A stretch of 64,000 nt of DNA from Meghimatium bilineatum (GCA_034231615.1 CM067298.1:57006883-57070882); one strand, 5' to 3'; shown: positions 22,950 through 33,547, counted from the stretch's first letter. Notes: generated by a model from the sequence alone, not told the origin. Translations and numbers: made by a program.

Positions 22950-23385
22950 TATCACTCACAATATACAAGTTACACGGAAAATTAGGGTTCACTATACATA
23001 TATGTATATGCATGTATATACCAGCTCGTAGGCATTGTGGATGTAGGGGATCCAACCCACAATCCCACCCCCTTTTGAAAGATAGAACATGATATTTGGC
23101 ACTAAGAAACTAGAGAATGTAAGCCACTCTCCCCCAGAACTCTTTAGCGGTTTCCCAAATCCAGAGAAACATAATTCCCCCAAAAAACGAAGTAATAAAA
23201 TGATTTGGATTTTTTATTAATAAATTAAAAAATATTTCCCCCTATTTCTGTTTCTGTAAACAAAATTGTATCGACGGTCCTGTTTAGACATATAGGTGTG
23301 GGGAATGGGGGCATACATTTCCATGTTTGTAAGCATAACAATATTTGATGATTGTGTGTAGAGGATATTAACACAGCTTGTGCAA
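22950..23385. other. Unassigned DNA between minisatellites
   Basis: No gene, RNA or mobile-element signature was seen between the 45-bp and 44-bp arrays. Confidence 0.4.
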
Positions 23386-23977
23386 GATAGAATGTGTATG
23401 TGTAGACGAAAGTAACACGGCGTGTGTAAGAAATACAGTGTGTAGAAGAGAGTAACATAGTGTGTGTAAGAGAGAATGTTTGTGTGTAGAAGAGAGTAAC
23501 ATAGTGTGTGTAAGAGAGAATGTTTGTGTGTGGAAGAGAGTAACATCACGTTTATAGGAGACAGTGTTTCTGTGGACAAGAGAGTAACACCGCGTTGGTA
23601 AGAGAGAAGGTGAATGTGTAGAAGAGAGTAACACGGCGTGTGTAATAGAAGGTGTATGTGTAGAAGAGAGTAGCACAGCGTGTATGTGAGAGTAACACGG
23701 TTAGTATAAGAAATAATGAGTGTGTAGAAGAGAGCAGTACGGCATGTGTAAGAAATAATGTGTATGTGTAGAAGAGAATAACACAGCTTGTGTTGGAGTG
23801 TATGTTTGTGTGTAGAATAAAGTAACACACATTGTGTAAGAAATAATGTTTGAGTAGAAGACAATAACATGCCGTGTGTTAGAGAGAATGTATGTGTGTA
23901 GAAGAAAGTAACACAGCTTGTGTTAGAATGAATGTTTTTGTAATAAAGAGAGTATCACAATGTGTGTAGGAAATAAT
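23386..23977. repeat. Degenerate ~44-bp minisatellite, left part
   Basis: Diverged units around GTGTGTAGAAGAGAGTAACA followed by TAGTGTGTGTAAGAGAGAATG. It continues beyond the foldback insert at 24,632. The numerous minus-strand frames rich in LSSTH are artefacts. Confidence 0.9.
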
Positions 23978-24631
23978 TCATGAGACTAACGGGAATTGAA
24001 CCAGTCCGTTCAACGGCACCAAATCGCCTAGCAACAATTGCACACGCGTTCTTCCGCACTTGACTAACCGCATCTCCAAAAAAAGATGCGATTTCGTCAA
24101 GCCATTCAAACCGTGATCACAAAGTCACCCGAACGGACCAATCGAGACAATTTTAGGCGATTTGGTGCCGTTGAACGGACTGTTTCAATTCCCGTTAGTC
24201 TCATGAATTTTTAAAAATTGTCCTCTGGCTTCCTACTTAAATTTACTTGTATAAACAATTATTTGAAGCAAAATTGTATTGTCTATATATGTTAACCATG
24301 TTTACAAGAAGACCTATCGGCCCTTGTATAACTAATACGGATATTATGTTATATGTTTGTTGTTACTGAGGATATTTCAATACCTGTACGGGATGTTTGT
24401 TGTTGTTGTAATAGTCCTTGTCTCGATTGGTCCGTTCGGGTGACTTTGTGTGCACGGTTTGAATGGCTTGACGAAATCGCATCATTTTTTGGAGATGCGG
24501 TTAGTCAAGTGCGGAAGAACGCGTGTGCAATTGTTGCTAGGCGATTTGGTGCCGTTGAACGGACTGGTTCAATTCCCGTTAGTCTCATGAATTTTTAAAA
24601 ATTGTCCTCTGGCTTCCTACTTAAATTTACT
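23978..24631. mobile_element. 654-bp foldback element inserted in a minisatellite
   Basis: The left arm (23,978-24,147) is the reverse complement of 24,420-24,590. Conserved blocks include CGGGAATTGAACCAGTCCGT and its mirror ACGGACTGGTTCAATTCCCG, TTAGTCAAGTGCGGAAGAAC and GATTGGTCCGTTCGGGTGAC. A third partial copy of the same terminal module, in direct orientation, lies at 24,148-24,255 (GGCGATTTGGTGCCGTTGAA, then TTCAATTCCCGTTAGTCTCA). The 13-bp TGTAGGAAATAAT occurs on both sides (23,965-23,977 and 24,632-24,644), consistent with a target-site duplication. GGTTCAATTCC resembles a tRNA B box, so a SINE-derived or other non-autonomous element is possible. A frame of 82 codons at 24,353-24,598 matches no family I know. 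Confidence 0.75.
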
Positions 24632-25610
24632 TGTAGGAAATAATGTGTGTGAGTATAAGAGATTAGCGCAGCGTGTGTAAGAGAGAATGTGTGTGTGTGT
24701 AGAAGAGAGTAACACCGTGTTTGTAAGAGACAATGTTTCTGTGTAGACGAGAGTAGTACACCTTGTGTAAGAAAGAATGTTTGAATAGAAGACTGTAGTG
24801 AACGAAAGAAGATGTAGAAGACAGTAACATGTCATGTATTAGAGATAATGTTTGTGTGTAGAGGACAGTAACATGTCATGTATTAGAGATAATGTTTGTG
24901 TGTAGAGGACAGTAACATGTCATGTATTAGAGATAATGTTTGTGTGTAGAGGACAGTAACATGTCATGTATTAGAGATAATGTTTGTGTGTAGAGGACAG
25001 TAACATGTCATGTATTAGAGATAATGTTTGTGTGTAGAGGACAGTAACATGTCATGTATTAGAGATAATGTTTGTGTGTAGAGGACAGTAACATGTCATG
25101 TATTAGAGATAATGTTTGTGTGTAGAGGACAGTAACATGTCATGTATTAGAGATAATGTTTGTGTGTAGAGGACAGTAACATGTCATGTTTTAGAGATAA
25201 TGTTTGTGTGTAGAGGACAGTAACATGTCATGTATTAGAGATAATGTGTGTGTGTAGAGGACAGTAACATGTCATGTATTAGAGATAATGTTTGTGTGTA
25301 GAGGACAGTAACATGTCATGTATTAGAGATAATGTTTGTGTGTAGAGGACAGTAACATGTCATGTATTAGAGATAATGTTTGTGTGTAGAGGACAGTAAC
25401 ATGTCATGTATTAGAGATAATGTTTGTGTGTAGAGGACAGTAACATGTCATGTGTTAGAGATAATGTTTGTGTGTAGAGGACAGTAACATGTCATGTATT
25501 AGAGATAATGTTTGTGTGTAGAGGACAGTAACACAGTTTGTGTAAGCGAGAATGTTTGTGTGTAGACGATAATAACACTGCTTGTATAAGAAAGAATATT
25601 TGTGTGTATT
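24632..25610. repeat. 44-bp minisatellite, right part with homogeneous core
   Basis: Degenerate units at 24,632-24,820 give way to about 16 nearly identical 44-bp units (24,823-25,518): AGTAACATGTCATGTATTAG, AGATAATGTTTGTGTGTAGA, GGAC. Degenerate units follow to about 25,610. A homogenised centre with decayed flanks is the expected pattern of recent unequal exchange or slippage inside an older array. Confidence 0.95.
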
Positions 25611-25914
25611 TAAATGTGCGAGAGATAACGTCTATTCATCCGTTGGATAAAACGTATCATATTTCCCGTGTCTTAAGCTCAATAATGACATTTATCCGCA
25701 TTGTGCATCTATTGGCTTGATTGTCTTCGCCATATGAGTTTGTTTTTAAGAAATCTGAAATTACTCGGTTGATCTCATTCTTTGATCGTTTTCTGTGGAC
25801 ATTTTGGCAAACATCTCCAAGATCTGTTCCTCATAAGACGCTATTCATTCTCGCTATTCAGGACTCATTAAGTCATCATACGTGAAACAACAAACGTTTG
25901 AGGTTTATAAAGTC

Positions 25915-26905
25915 TTTGTTAGTTTCTTTGTAACATATTTAGATACTCCATGTTATATTTTGTGTTATTTGTTGCGCACCTAGATATTACATGTTATATG
26001 TTGTGTTATTTGTTGCGCACCTAGATATTATATGTTATATTTTGTGTTATCTGTGGCGCACTTAGATATTACATGTTATATGTTACGTTATTTGTTGCGC
26101 ACCTAGATATTACATGTTATATTTTGTGTTATTTGTGGCGCACTTAGATATTACATATTATATTTTGTGTTATTTCTGGCGCACTTAGATATTACATGTT
26201 ATATTTTGTGTTATTTGTTGCGTATCTAGATATTAAATGCTACTTTTTGTGTTAATTGTTGCGCACCTAGATATTACATGTTATATTTTGTGTTATTTGT
26301 TGCGCACCTAGATATTATATGTTATATTTTGTGTTATTTTTTTGTGCACCTAGATATTATATGTTATATTTTGTGGTTTTTTTGCGCACCTAGATATTAT
26401 ATGTTATATTTTGTGTTATTTGTTGCGCACCTAGATATTACATGTTATATTTTGTGTTGGTCTCTTGGTGCGTACCTAGATAGTACATGTTATATTTTGT
26501 GTTGGTCTCTTGTTGCGCACCTAGATATTAGATGTTATATTTTGTGTTAGTCTATCTGTGGCACACCTAGATATTACAAGTTATATTTTGTGTTAGTCTC
26601 TTGTTGCGTACATATATATTACATGTTATATCTTGTGTTAGTCTCTTGTTGCGCAGCTAGATATTCCAAGTTATATTTTGTGTTAGTCTCTTTGTGGCAC
26701 ACCTAGATATTACATGTTATATTTTGTGTTAGTCTTTTGTTGCGCACCTAGATATTACATGTTGTATTTTGTGTTTGTCTATTTGTGGCACACCTAAATA
26801 TTACATGTTATATTTTGTGTTAGTCTATTTGTAGAGCACCTAGGTATCCCATGTTGCATTTTGTGTTAGTCTCTATGTAGCATATGTAGATATCTCATAT
26901 TATTT
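25915..26905. repeat. 41-44 bp tandem repeat, about 23 copies
   Basis: Unit: ACCTAGATATTACATGTTAT, ATTTTGTGTTATTTGTTGCG, C. Copies in the second half have TAGTCTCTTGTTGCG or TAGTCTATTTGTGGC in place of the TATTTGTTGCG segment, so two unit types form separate blocks. Confidence 0.95.
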
Positions 26906-27114
26906 TTATTTTTTTGGTCAGAATCTCCATGTTTCTTTTATCTTGTATTGTTTACAGCCATAAAAATGTGTACAACAAAGTGTGTGTAACAATGAAAGTT
27001 ACTAGGAAATGCGGAAAAATTGAGCGAATATTCGGGAAATAATAACAGAAAGATATGAAAGTAATGTCAAGATATTTGAAAGAAGTGTGAGAATTTTCGA
27101 TAAAAAGTCAAATT

Positions 27115-27435
27115 TGCCAAGTAAAGAGTGTGTGGGTGGTACGGACTCCAGAGGAGGAGGATATCCAGTAAAGAGTGGTATATGTTAGATAAGGACTTTG
27201 AGAATATCCAGTAAAGAGTGGGGATATGTTAGATAAAGACTGTGAGAATATCCATCCAGTAAAGCGTGATGATGTCATGTAAATGTAATGAGGATGTACA
27301 ATAAAGAGTGTGTGGATGTCCAACGAAGAGAGTGAGGATGTTGAATTAAAAGTGTGAGGATGTCCAATTAAGAGTGTGCGAGTGTAATGAAAGAGTGTGA
27401 TGGTGTAAGATAAAAGAGTGTTGAAGTGCTCGGTA
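27115..27435. repeat. Degenerate short tandem repeat (about 27-32 bp)
   Basis: Repeating motif GTAAAGAGTGTGAGGATGTCC with many changes. Best conserved at 27,165-27,290 (CCAGTAAAGAGTGG...ATGTTAGATAA). Confidence 0.75.
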
Positions 27436-27504
27436 AAAAAATGTGATGAAGTTCGGAAACTGGAGAATATTTTAAAATGAGTCTGGATGATCTCATCGAG
27501 ACTG

Positions 27505-27806
27505 TCGGCAGTATAGAAGACCTGTTCGCTAAATTAATTTGGACCCCGTTCGTTACGTTTTTTATATTATTGTTTAGCTTTCAATTGGTTATTATTTGTA
27601 TACTTGAAATTGCATGTCAAAAATAGCCAAGGTGATTCCATGTGGATACATTTTTACAGAACAGTTACGATTTATATACTTGGAATCACCTTGGCTATTT
27701 TAGCATGCGATTCCAAGTATATAAATAGTAACCAATTGAAAGCCAAACAATAATTTTTTAAAACGTAACGAATGGGGTCCAACTTAACAGGTCTTCTATA
27801 CTGCGA
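27505..27806. mobile_element. Foldback MITE with ~125-bp inverted arms
   Basis: Outer ends CAGTATAGAAGACCTGTT (27,509) and AACAGGTCTTCTATACTG (ending 27,803). The arms continue with CGTTACGTTTT, TTTCAATTGGTTA and TAGCCAAGGTGATTCCA and their mirrors; the central loop is about 55 bp. There is no coding content and no clear target duplication. A fragment with AACGTAACGAATG near 45,648 may be a solo-arm remnant. Confidence 0.85.
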
Positions 27807-27989
27807 TAGGTCACGATCATATAGACATTGTGTGCTATTTGTTAATCTAATATACGGAAAATAGTCTAAGGATGTCAGAGAAAAAAAACAATAGTTGGTT
27901 GTTTAGTTGCTTGCTTGTCAGGAATTTGCTGAGTTTTGCTAGTTTAGTCGGTTGGTCAGTTCAGTCTATCTGTCCGTGAGTTAGTCGTC

Positions 27990-28490
27990 CGTTCATCTTT
28001 ATTTCAATTATGACAAGTCCAGAAGTGATAATACCTCTCCTTAAGGAAATCCACAAATACACAACGAATGACAATTCCAGTTCTTCGTAGGTTGATACAT
28101 AATTTTTTTCCAAGCCCATAATGGAGCACATTTACTGACGACACCCAATTTTAAGCCCAGCTCATTTATTTTGGACAAGAACAATGAATCATCACTCTTA
28201 TTACTTTCATTTGTCCGCGCCGTTTCTTTCCAAGTGGTTCATTATTTCAACATACTGCTGGATACAGTGACAGAACTCACCAACATATCTGCTCATTCAT
28301 TGTCGTGAACACCCGAATGACCAGGTACCCAAAGTAATGTGACACTCAAATTTCAAACTTCCTACTGCTACAAGCCATTTTTCAAGAATACAAACTACTT
28401 GAATTTTTCTGATTACTAAAACAGAGATATGTTGACCAAAAGCTGCAAATATCATAGATGTGCCGTAAACTAATAGAATAACGTACCTTA
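27990..28490 (-). mobile_element. Decayed LINE RNase H remnant
   Basis: On the minus strand VTLLWVPGHSGVHDNE, a stop, then AD is readable near 28,270-28,345. This is the end of a retrotransposon RNase H domain (WVPGHxGxxxNExAD). The flanks are heavily frameshifted, and the downstream zinc-knuckle region is only vaguely visible. Confidence 0.65.
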
Positions 28491-28524
28491 GCTCTAATAA
28501 CTAATCAAAATGACAAATCATGTG

Positions 28525-29065
28525 TTGCTGGGGCCCGAAAGGGACGCAAAGAATAGTGACACTTTTATCGTTCATGCATGTAGTAAGGAGATGTCCATAT
28601 GGTACGTCAAGAAAATAGTGAAGGGAGGGTGTCCGAAAATGTTTGATAGTTGTTGACAAGAAGAAGGGAGGAGGTTTTACAAAACTTGGACTTCAACAAT
28701 ACTATTTTTTAATGCAACAAACAAATTGAAATTTTTAAAAAAAGTATGAGGTCCCTAAATTCTTAACTATTACTGGCAATGGGTATGGTGGTGGTCTAAA
28801 CTTGACAAAAAAATTATTGACGTAATTCATGGACAGCACATTCTAAAAGGCAACTAAGGAATGTTTGGTAGTGGGGTCAATTAACCATCCTATAGAGGAT
28901 CAAAATGACTCATATTCCTTGCTGAAGTCGGATGTGTCAAGCCGAAATCCGCAGATATTGCAATCAAGCAGCTGTAAACCATGACACAATGCATTTCGTT
29001 CTCCAGACTACATCCTATGAATCTGCAGGAGTTTGAGAACGAACGCAGAACAAGATCGAAAAGGA
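28525..29065 (+). mobile_element. SINE-like repeat V1 interrupted by a MITE
   Basis: The left piece (28,525-28,586) has CTGGGGCCCGAAAGGGACGC and TTCATGCATGTAGTAAGGA. The right piece (28,851-29,065) resumes with TAAAAGGCAACTAAGGAATG, then GCTGAAGTCGGATGTGTCAA, GTAAACCATGACACAATGCA and GGAGTTTGAGAACGAACGCA. The gap is filled by a separate element. Confidence 0.85.
28587..28850. mobile_element. MITE with TGTCCAT...TACGTCA termini
   Basis: Left end TGTCCATATGGTACGTCAAG; right end ATTGACGTAATTCATGGACA, giving imperfect inverted termini of about 20-25 bp. The inside is AT-rich with GTTGTTGACAAGAAG, CTTCAACAATA and TTGACAAAAAAATT blocks. Similar non-autonomous elements are common in invertebrate genomes. 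A second copy lies at 59,640-59,945. Confidence 0.8.
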
Positions 29066-29261
29066 AGCAGATTACGATAGAGAAAACGAAGTTAAAGAAT
29101 AAAACAAGTCAGACAGTCATGAAAGACAGACTGAAGAAAGTGTCAAGCAACGTAAAATACAATTAGGGAAAACGAGAGACGGTCTTAAATAGATAAGGAC
29201 GGTGTAATTAAGAGTTTTAAGAAAGCGTCATGAGAAGAAATCGAGGCACAGGTTTTGTGAG

Positions 29262-29309
<48 letters not shown>

Positions 29310-29824
29310 TAATGACCAAGAAAAACTGAGAATATGAATGAGAGGAGGTGTGCTATTCAGAGAAAGTAAGATTAAAGAGTTCTAATATATAAGACAAAAT
29401 GTTGCAAAATATTAGACAAAGAGTTGTAACATATTGTAAGACAAAGAGCTGTATCATATTACAAAAGGAAGAGAATGTTTCGTGAGAATGAATTTGTGAT
29501 AGTAAGAGAAAAATACAGATTGGGAGAAAACGTGATGTTGAGACAGAACTATTTGAGAGAATGGGATGCTGATAGAAAGAGGGGCGTAAATAGTGATGAT
29601 CAGACAGATAGATGTTGAAAGGTTGAAATAGTAATATTCAGATAGAGTGATGTTTAGAGACTGATGTTCAGACAGAGAGATGTTGCGGGAGTGAAATTGA
29701 GATCGAAAGTGGAAATAGAGATGGGAGTTGGAGACAGATATTTTAGATATTAAAAATGTGGTAAAGAGAGGAAATTGAGAAAGCGTGGTGGTGGAGACAT
29801 AGATATTTGAGAGAACGAAATGGA
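29066..29824. repeat. Purine-rich degenerate repeat with (GA)n core
   Basis: A GA microsatellite at about 29,266-29,309 sits in several hundred bp of loosely repeated GAGAGATGTTG/GAGAATG-type sequence, probably a very old minisatellite. Confidence 0.6.
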
Positions 29825-29945
29825 GATAATGATTTACCCTCCGACAGAAAGAAAACCCATGTCCATATCGGAAGTCGAACGTTGGACCTCACAGCAGTGA
29901 TACCAACCCTCTAATCTTTCTGCCATGCTCCACACGGGTGGAGAG
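29825..29945 (-). mobile_element. tRNA-derived SINE (T1), short copy
   Basis: TTTACCCTCCGACAGAAAGA, AGTCGAACGTTGGACCTCAC and AGTGATACCAACCCTCTAAT match the other T1 copies. The B-box-like sequence is on the minus strand. Confidence 0.65.
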
Positions 29946-30065
29946 TCAGATTGGGAAATTGAAATGTTCACAGAGATATAGTGTGTGAGCGAGTGCTTGC
30001 AGTGGAGACAGGAAAAGTGGAATCTAGAAGAAATTGGAACATAAAAATGTAAACAGAAAAATGGA

Positions 30066-30520
30066 AATCTCCTTTCTGCGTTGATTTAGCCGTTCGATTT
30101 GTGCTCAAGAGGTCGCGGGTTCGAATCATGTTCGTGAATTCTTGTTTACAAAAGTGTTGCTTTTTTCTGTGATACCTGGGGGATTGTCGCTTGCAGCAAC
30201 GACGTTGCTTGCTATGTGTGGTACTCTTGGCAGACCGTGTTTCGCTTCTGTGGAAGGGAATGGAGTTCAAAGGGGTTAAAATGTCATATAGAGTTGACTT
30301 AACTGCACTCGGGTTTCCCATATCTACTCCAGTACTCGAAACGAAGTGGTACACCGCCTGTCCAGAGCACCACTCATAGCACATAACACCGTAGCTTCAA
30401 GCGATAATTCCCACAAATCTCCGAAAAAAATCATCTTGTAAGCAAGACGACAGGAGCCAGATTCGAACCCATGCCCTCTTGAGCACAAGGCGATCAGCTT
30501 AACCACTGCGGTAGGAAGAT
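30066..30520. mobile_element. Convergent inverted pair of tRNA-derived SINEs (T2)
   Basis: The left copy (+) starts near GCGTTGATTTAGCCG and carries GTGCTCAAGAGG and the B-box-like GGGTTCGAATC. The right copy (-) is better preserved and reads CCGCAGTGGTTAAGCTGATC (A-box-like), GTGCTCAAGAGGGC and GGGTTCGAATC. Both continue into TTGTTTAC/TTGCTTAC...CTGTGATACCTGGGGGATT or CGGAGATTTGTGGGAATTA bodies, meeting near 30,290. The heads look tRNA-like, but the body and decayed stems argue against a functional tRNA gene. Confidence 0.75.
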
Positions 30521-31011
30521 ACCCTTAGGGAACCGAGTACACTGAAATCAAGCATCTACACCTTGTGAATCCTTGTTTTGTTAGATAGAATGGTAATGAA
30601 GATATAAGAAAATAGAGAACATATTGTGAATACAGATAGAATGTGAGGTATGGATGTATAGTGAATGAAATGAATAGATAGGACGTGAGGTAGTGAGTGA
30701 GATTGATAGAGAGATAAGACGTAAGGTATGGAGAAGATAGATAAAGAGTGAGCTGATGTGTGTATCGTGTTCACAAATCGAGCAGTAAAATTGCTCAAGT
30801 TATTCATGTCAGTTTCAATTTCTCTCAGACTTTCTCTATGCCATGTTTAATCTGTGTTATATTGGTTTAACCAGGGTTTAGCAACAGACATTACCACAAG
30901 CTTACAACTTCCTGCGTCAACGTTCATGTTACTCTGAGGATAGACCCGAGTAGAACAGAAAATCCTGCTAAGAAACGGATGATAGATTGGGCACACAATA
31001 TGAAATATTCT

Positions 31012-31298
31012 TATCAGTCTTCTTTTTCTGCGTTCGTTCTCAAACTCCTGCAGATCAGCAGGATGTAGTCCGGAGAACGGAATGCGTTGTGTCATGGTTT
31101 ACAGCATTGCTGCGATATTCGCCTTTCGGCCGGACACACCCGACTTCAGCATGGCTTTGGGTCACTGACCCTACATGGGATGAGACAGCCAACTCCATCC
31201 CATAACCTCTTTAGTCGCCTCGTACGACATGCATGGAAGATAAACAGCGTTGCTATTCTTTGCTATCCTTTCGGCCCCCGACAACACACGGGCGATTC
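31012..31298 (-). mobile_element. SINE-like repeat V1, well preserved
   Basis: Full set of landmarks on the minus strand: CTGCGTTCGTTCTCAAACTC, CAGATCAGCAGGATGTAGTC, GTCATGGTTTACAGCATTGC, CCGACTTCAGCATGGCTTTG, CCAACTCCATCCCATAACCT, TAGTCGCCTCGTACGACATG, and a TTTCGGCCCCCGACAACACA end. With 58,955-59,220 it is the best reference copy in the window. Confidence 0.9.
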
Positions 31299-31521
31299 TT
31301 ATCAGTTTGACCAAGTCTTTTTGCAGCCCTATGGACTGATGACACAGAGAAGACGTTATAGAAGCACGCAGTCGTATATAGATCTACAGGGTTCTATAAA
31401 ACATCCGTGTACTGACGTTCAACAGATCCGCACTAAATACTGGCAATTCATATAGAGTAGTATCACGATAAATGTAAATGAGCGCATGTACAGTGACCTT
31501 GTACACACCCGGTGTGTGTGA

Positions 31522-31524
<3 letters not shown>

Positions 31525-31612
<88 letters not shown>
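31525..31612. repeat. (TA)n microsatellite, about 85 bp
   Basis: Uninterrupted AT/TA run flanked by GTGTGTGAG and ACCGGGACAA. Confidence 0.97.
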
Positions 31613-31614
<2 letters not shown>

Positions 31615-31892
31615 GGGACAATGCGATTACTATTGAGAATAGCTATTATTCGTACTTTGAACCCCTCTGAGTAGGAGATTTCTTCTCACAGTATTGAACA
31701 CCAATAACAGTTGGAACCTTGTATGCATGAAATAAAGTTCTGGAATACACTCCACACATTGCATAAATTAATACAAGAGCCCTGTTGGTCGTAATTCCTG
31801 GGATTTGAAACACACCGGACGACATGAAACGGATTTTAAAAATCATACTGTAAGAAAATATTGAATTGAGGTCAGAGAAGTCCGTGCGTAGC

Positions 31893-32160
31893 TGGGACCC
31901 AGAAGTGGAGCACAAAACTGGCGACACTGTTATCTGACATGCTTGTTCAAGACTAAAGAGTTTTGGGGGTAGAGTTGGTTATCCGATAAATGCTCAAAGT
32001 GACTCAGAAATCATGTTGAAGTCGGATGTGTCGGTCGGAAGGAGCGAAGCTAAGTTGTAAACCATGACGCAACACATTCCGTTCTTCTGACTACATCGTG
32101 CTAATCTGCAGGAGTTTGAGAGTGAATATATAATAAGAAGAGAGAAAGAAGTTGTCTAGG
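31893..32160 (+). mobile_element. SINE-like repeat V1
   Basis: CTGGGACCCAGAAGTGGAGC, CGACACTGTTATCTGACATG, GTTGAAGTCGGATGTGTCGG, GTAAACCATGACGCAACACA and GGAGTTTGAGAGTGAATATA in order. The end is degraded before a GAAGAGAGAAAG tail. Confidence 0.85.
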
Positions 32161-32189
32161 ATGTCAAAATCAACATCTTGCACTTTTTG

Positions 32190-32640
32190 TCAATGGCTAT
32201 TATCCCACTGTGAGTATGGGATTAAACTGGATAAAATCATCTGTGATCATGCATACACCTTCAGTCATGATTGCAAGTCAGTCTAGGTTCTATTTAAACT
32301 ATGGACATGACAATATATAGAAGGTCGAAGTCTAGGTAATACTATTAAAACAACTATCCAGTTTCATCTCATTCAAAATTAATATATTTTGTGGTTTAAT
32401 TAAATAACCTAGTGTGCTTCAATCTCTCTCTCTCTCTTTTTTCTCTCTCTCTTTTCTCTTTCTCTCTCTCTCTCTCTCTTGTAAAGAAAGGTATCAGCAG
32501 CAAACCACGAATACCGCAGCACATGCGAGGGTTACAGATTTCATGTTTAAATCATGTTTTTAAAAGAGTGTCTACAGTATAGACATTATGTAATGGATGT
32601 CTTTTTCCTGGACTTCGAGATCTACAACATTCTATTTCCA
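32190..32640 (+). repeat. Local duplication, copy 1 (with inserted DNA)
   Basis: It matches 33,548-33,785. Shared blocks are CACTTTTTGTCAATGGCTAT, GTGTGCTTCAATCTCT, AAAGAAAGGTATCAGCAGCA, CATGTTTAAATCATGTTTTT and AAAAGAGTGTCTACA. Relative to copy 2 it holds about 180 extra bp after GGGATTAAA (32,226-32,406). Within that insert AAACTGGATA and TATCCAGTTT form an inverted pair about 130 bp apart. A (CT)n run (32,424-32,480) has also expanded. Confidence 0.8.
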
Positions 32641-32949
32641 CTTTTTCTCTATTTTAAACACTATTTTCATTTCACTAGTTTCCTACCTACCTTTCCATCT
32701 CCATTACTCATTCATCAGTCTTTATTACTTAAACCTTTCTTTCCTCATCCAGTGTTACGTTTTCTTCTCTATTTCTGTATCTCTGTTACATCTCTATCAT
32801 TACACGTTCTTCACTTCCGTTTAATAGAGGAATAGTTTCTTGAGGCACGAAACTTTCAACCTAAGTTCGGAGTCTATTTTGATTATATCAGATGATATTC
32901 ATTTCCGTCATTTTCTAGCTTACATTTATATCAATCACTATTCCAGTTC

Positions 32950-33002
32950 TTCCTTCTCTCTCTCTCTCTCTCTCTTTCTCACTCACTCACTCACTCGCTC
33001 TC
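32950..33002. repeat. (CT)n/(CACT)n microsatellite
   Basis: A CTCTCTCTCTCTCTCTC run followed by TCACTCACTCACTCACTCG. Confidence 0.9.
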
Positions 33003-33169
33003 GGCGTCATTATTAACTATATCGCAGTCTAGTTAATCTTCCTCACACTGGATATAATAGCACGCCAGATGGCATTAGGCGAGGGGAAGTCATGTCATCT
33101 AGTTAGAAGATACAGCATAATTTGTGCAACTACTACAAACTATGAAGACATGGAGTGAGAAATTATGTT

Positions 33170-33500
33170 GTTTCATTATGATGAAGGAGGTCACAGTGAT
33201 GTTGTTGTATGATGTCGGTTGTCATAGTGATGTTGTATCGTGATAGATCGTGAAAGATGTCGTATGACGGAAGTGGACATAGTACTGTTGTTGTATGATT
33301 ACGGTTGCCATGGTACTTTTGTATGATGGTGGCTGTTTTAGTAATGGAGTTGTATCGTGAAGGTTATCAATGTGATGTTGTTCGACGAAAGTAGATATAT
33401 TGTTTTATAAAGTGGACAAAGTTGTTAAATGATGAAAGTAGACATATTGTTTTATAAAGTGGACAAAGTTGTTAAATGATGAAAGTAGCCATATTATTTA
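33170..33500. repeat. Degenerate repeat with 45-bp duplication
   Basis: Loose GTGATGTTGTTGTATGATG motifs lead into a clear tandem duplication at 33,392-33,490: GAAAGTAGACATATTGTTTT, ATAAAGTGGACAAAGTTGTT, AAATGAT, about 2.2 copies. Confidence 0.75.
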
Positions 33501-33547
33501 TCTGATAATATGATGGGATTATTTTGGTGATGTTGTACCATTTATGA

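Noticed and set aside
21961..23055. Long minus-strand frame (364 codons) and matching plus-strand frames
   Set aside because: They are the 45-bp tandem repeat read in a frame without stops; there is no unique coding sequence, splice context or domain.
23217..23870. 217-codon minus-strand frame rich in LSSTHT
   Set aside because: It lies in the degenerate 44-bp minisatellite; several frames are open at once, as expected for repeats.
21849..25610. CRISPR-like array
   Set aside because: Units are contiguous tandem repeats without unique spacers, and the genome is clearly eukaryotic.
26278..26550. 90-codon frame with repeated CYILC
   Set aside because: Product of the 41-44 bp tandem array.
30430..30515. 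Candidate tRNA gene (A- and B-box-like sequence on minus strand)
   Set aside because: The acceptor and D stems do not pair well, and the same head occurs with a shared body in other copies, so it is a tRNA-derived SINE.
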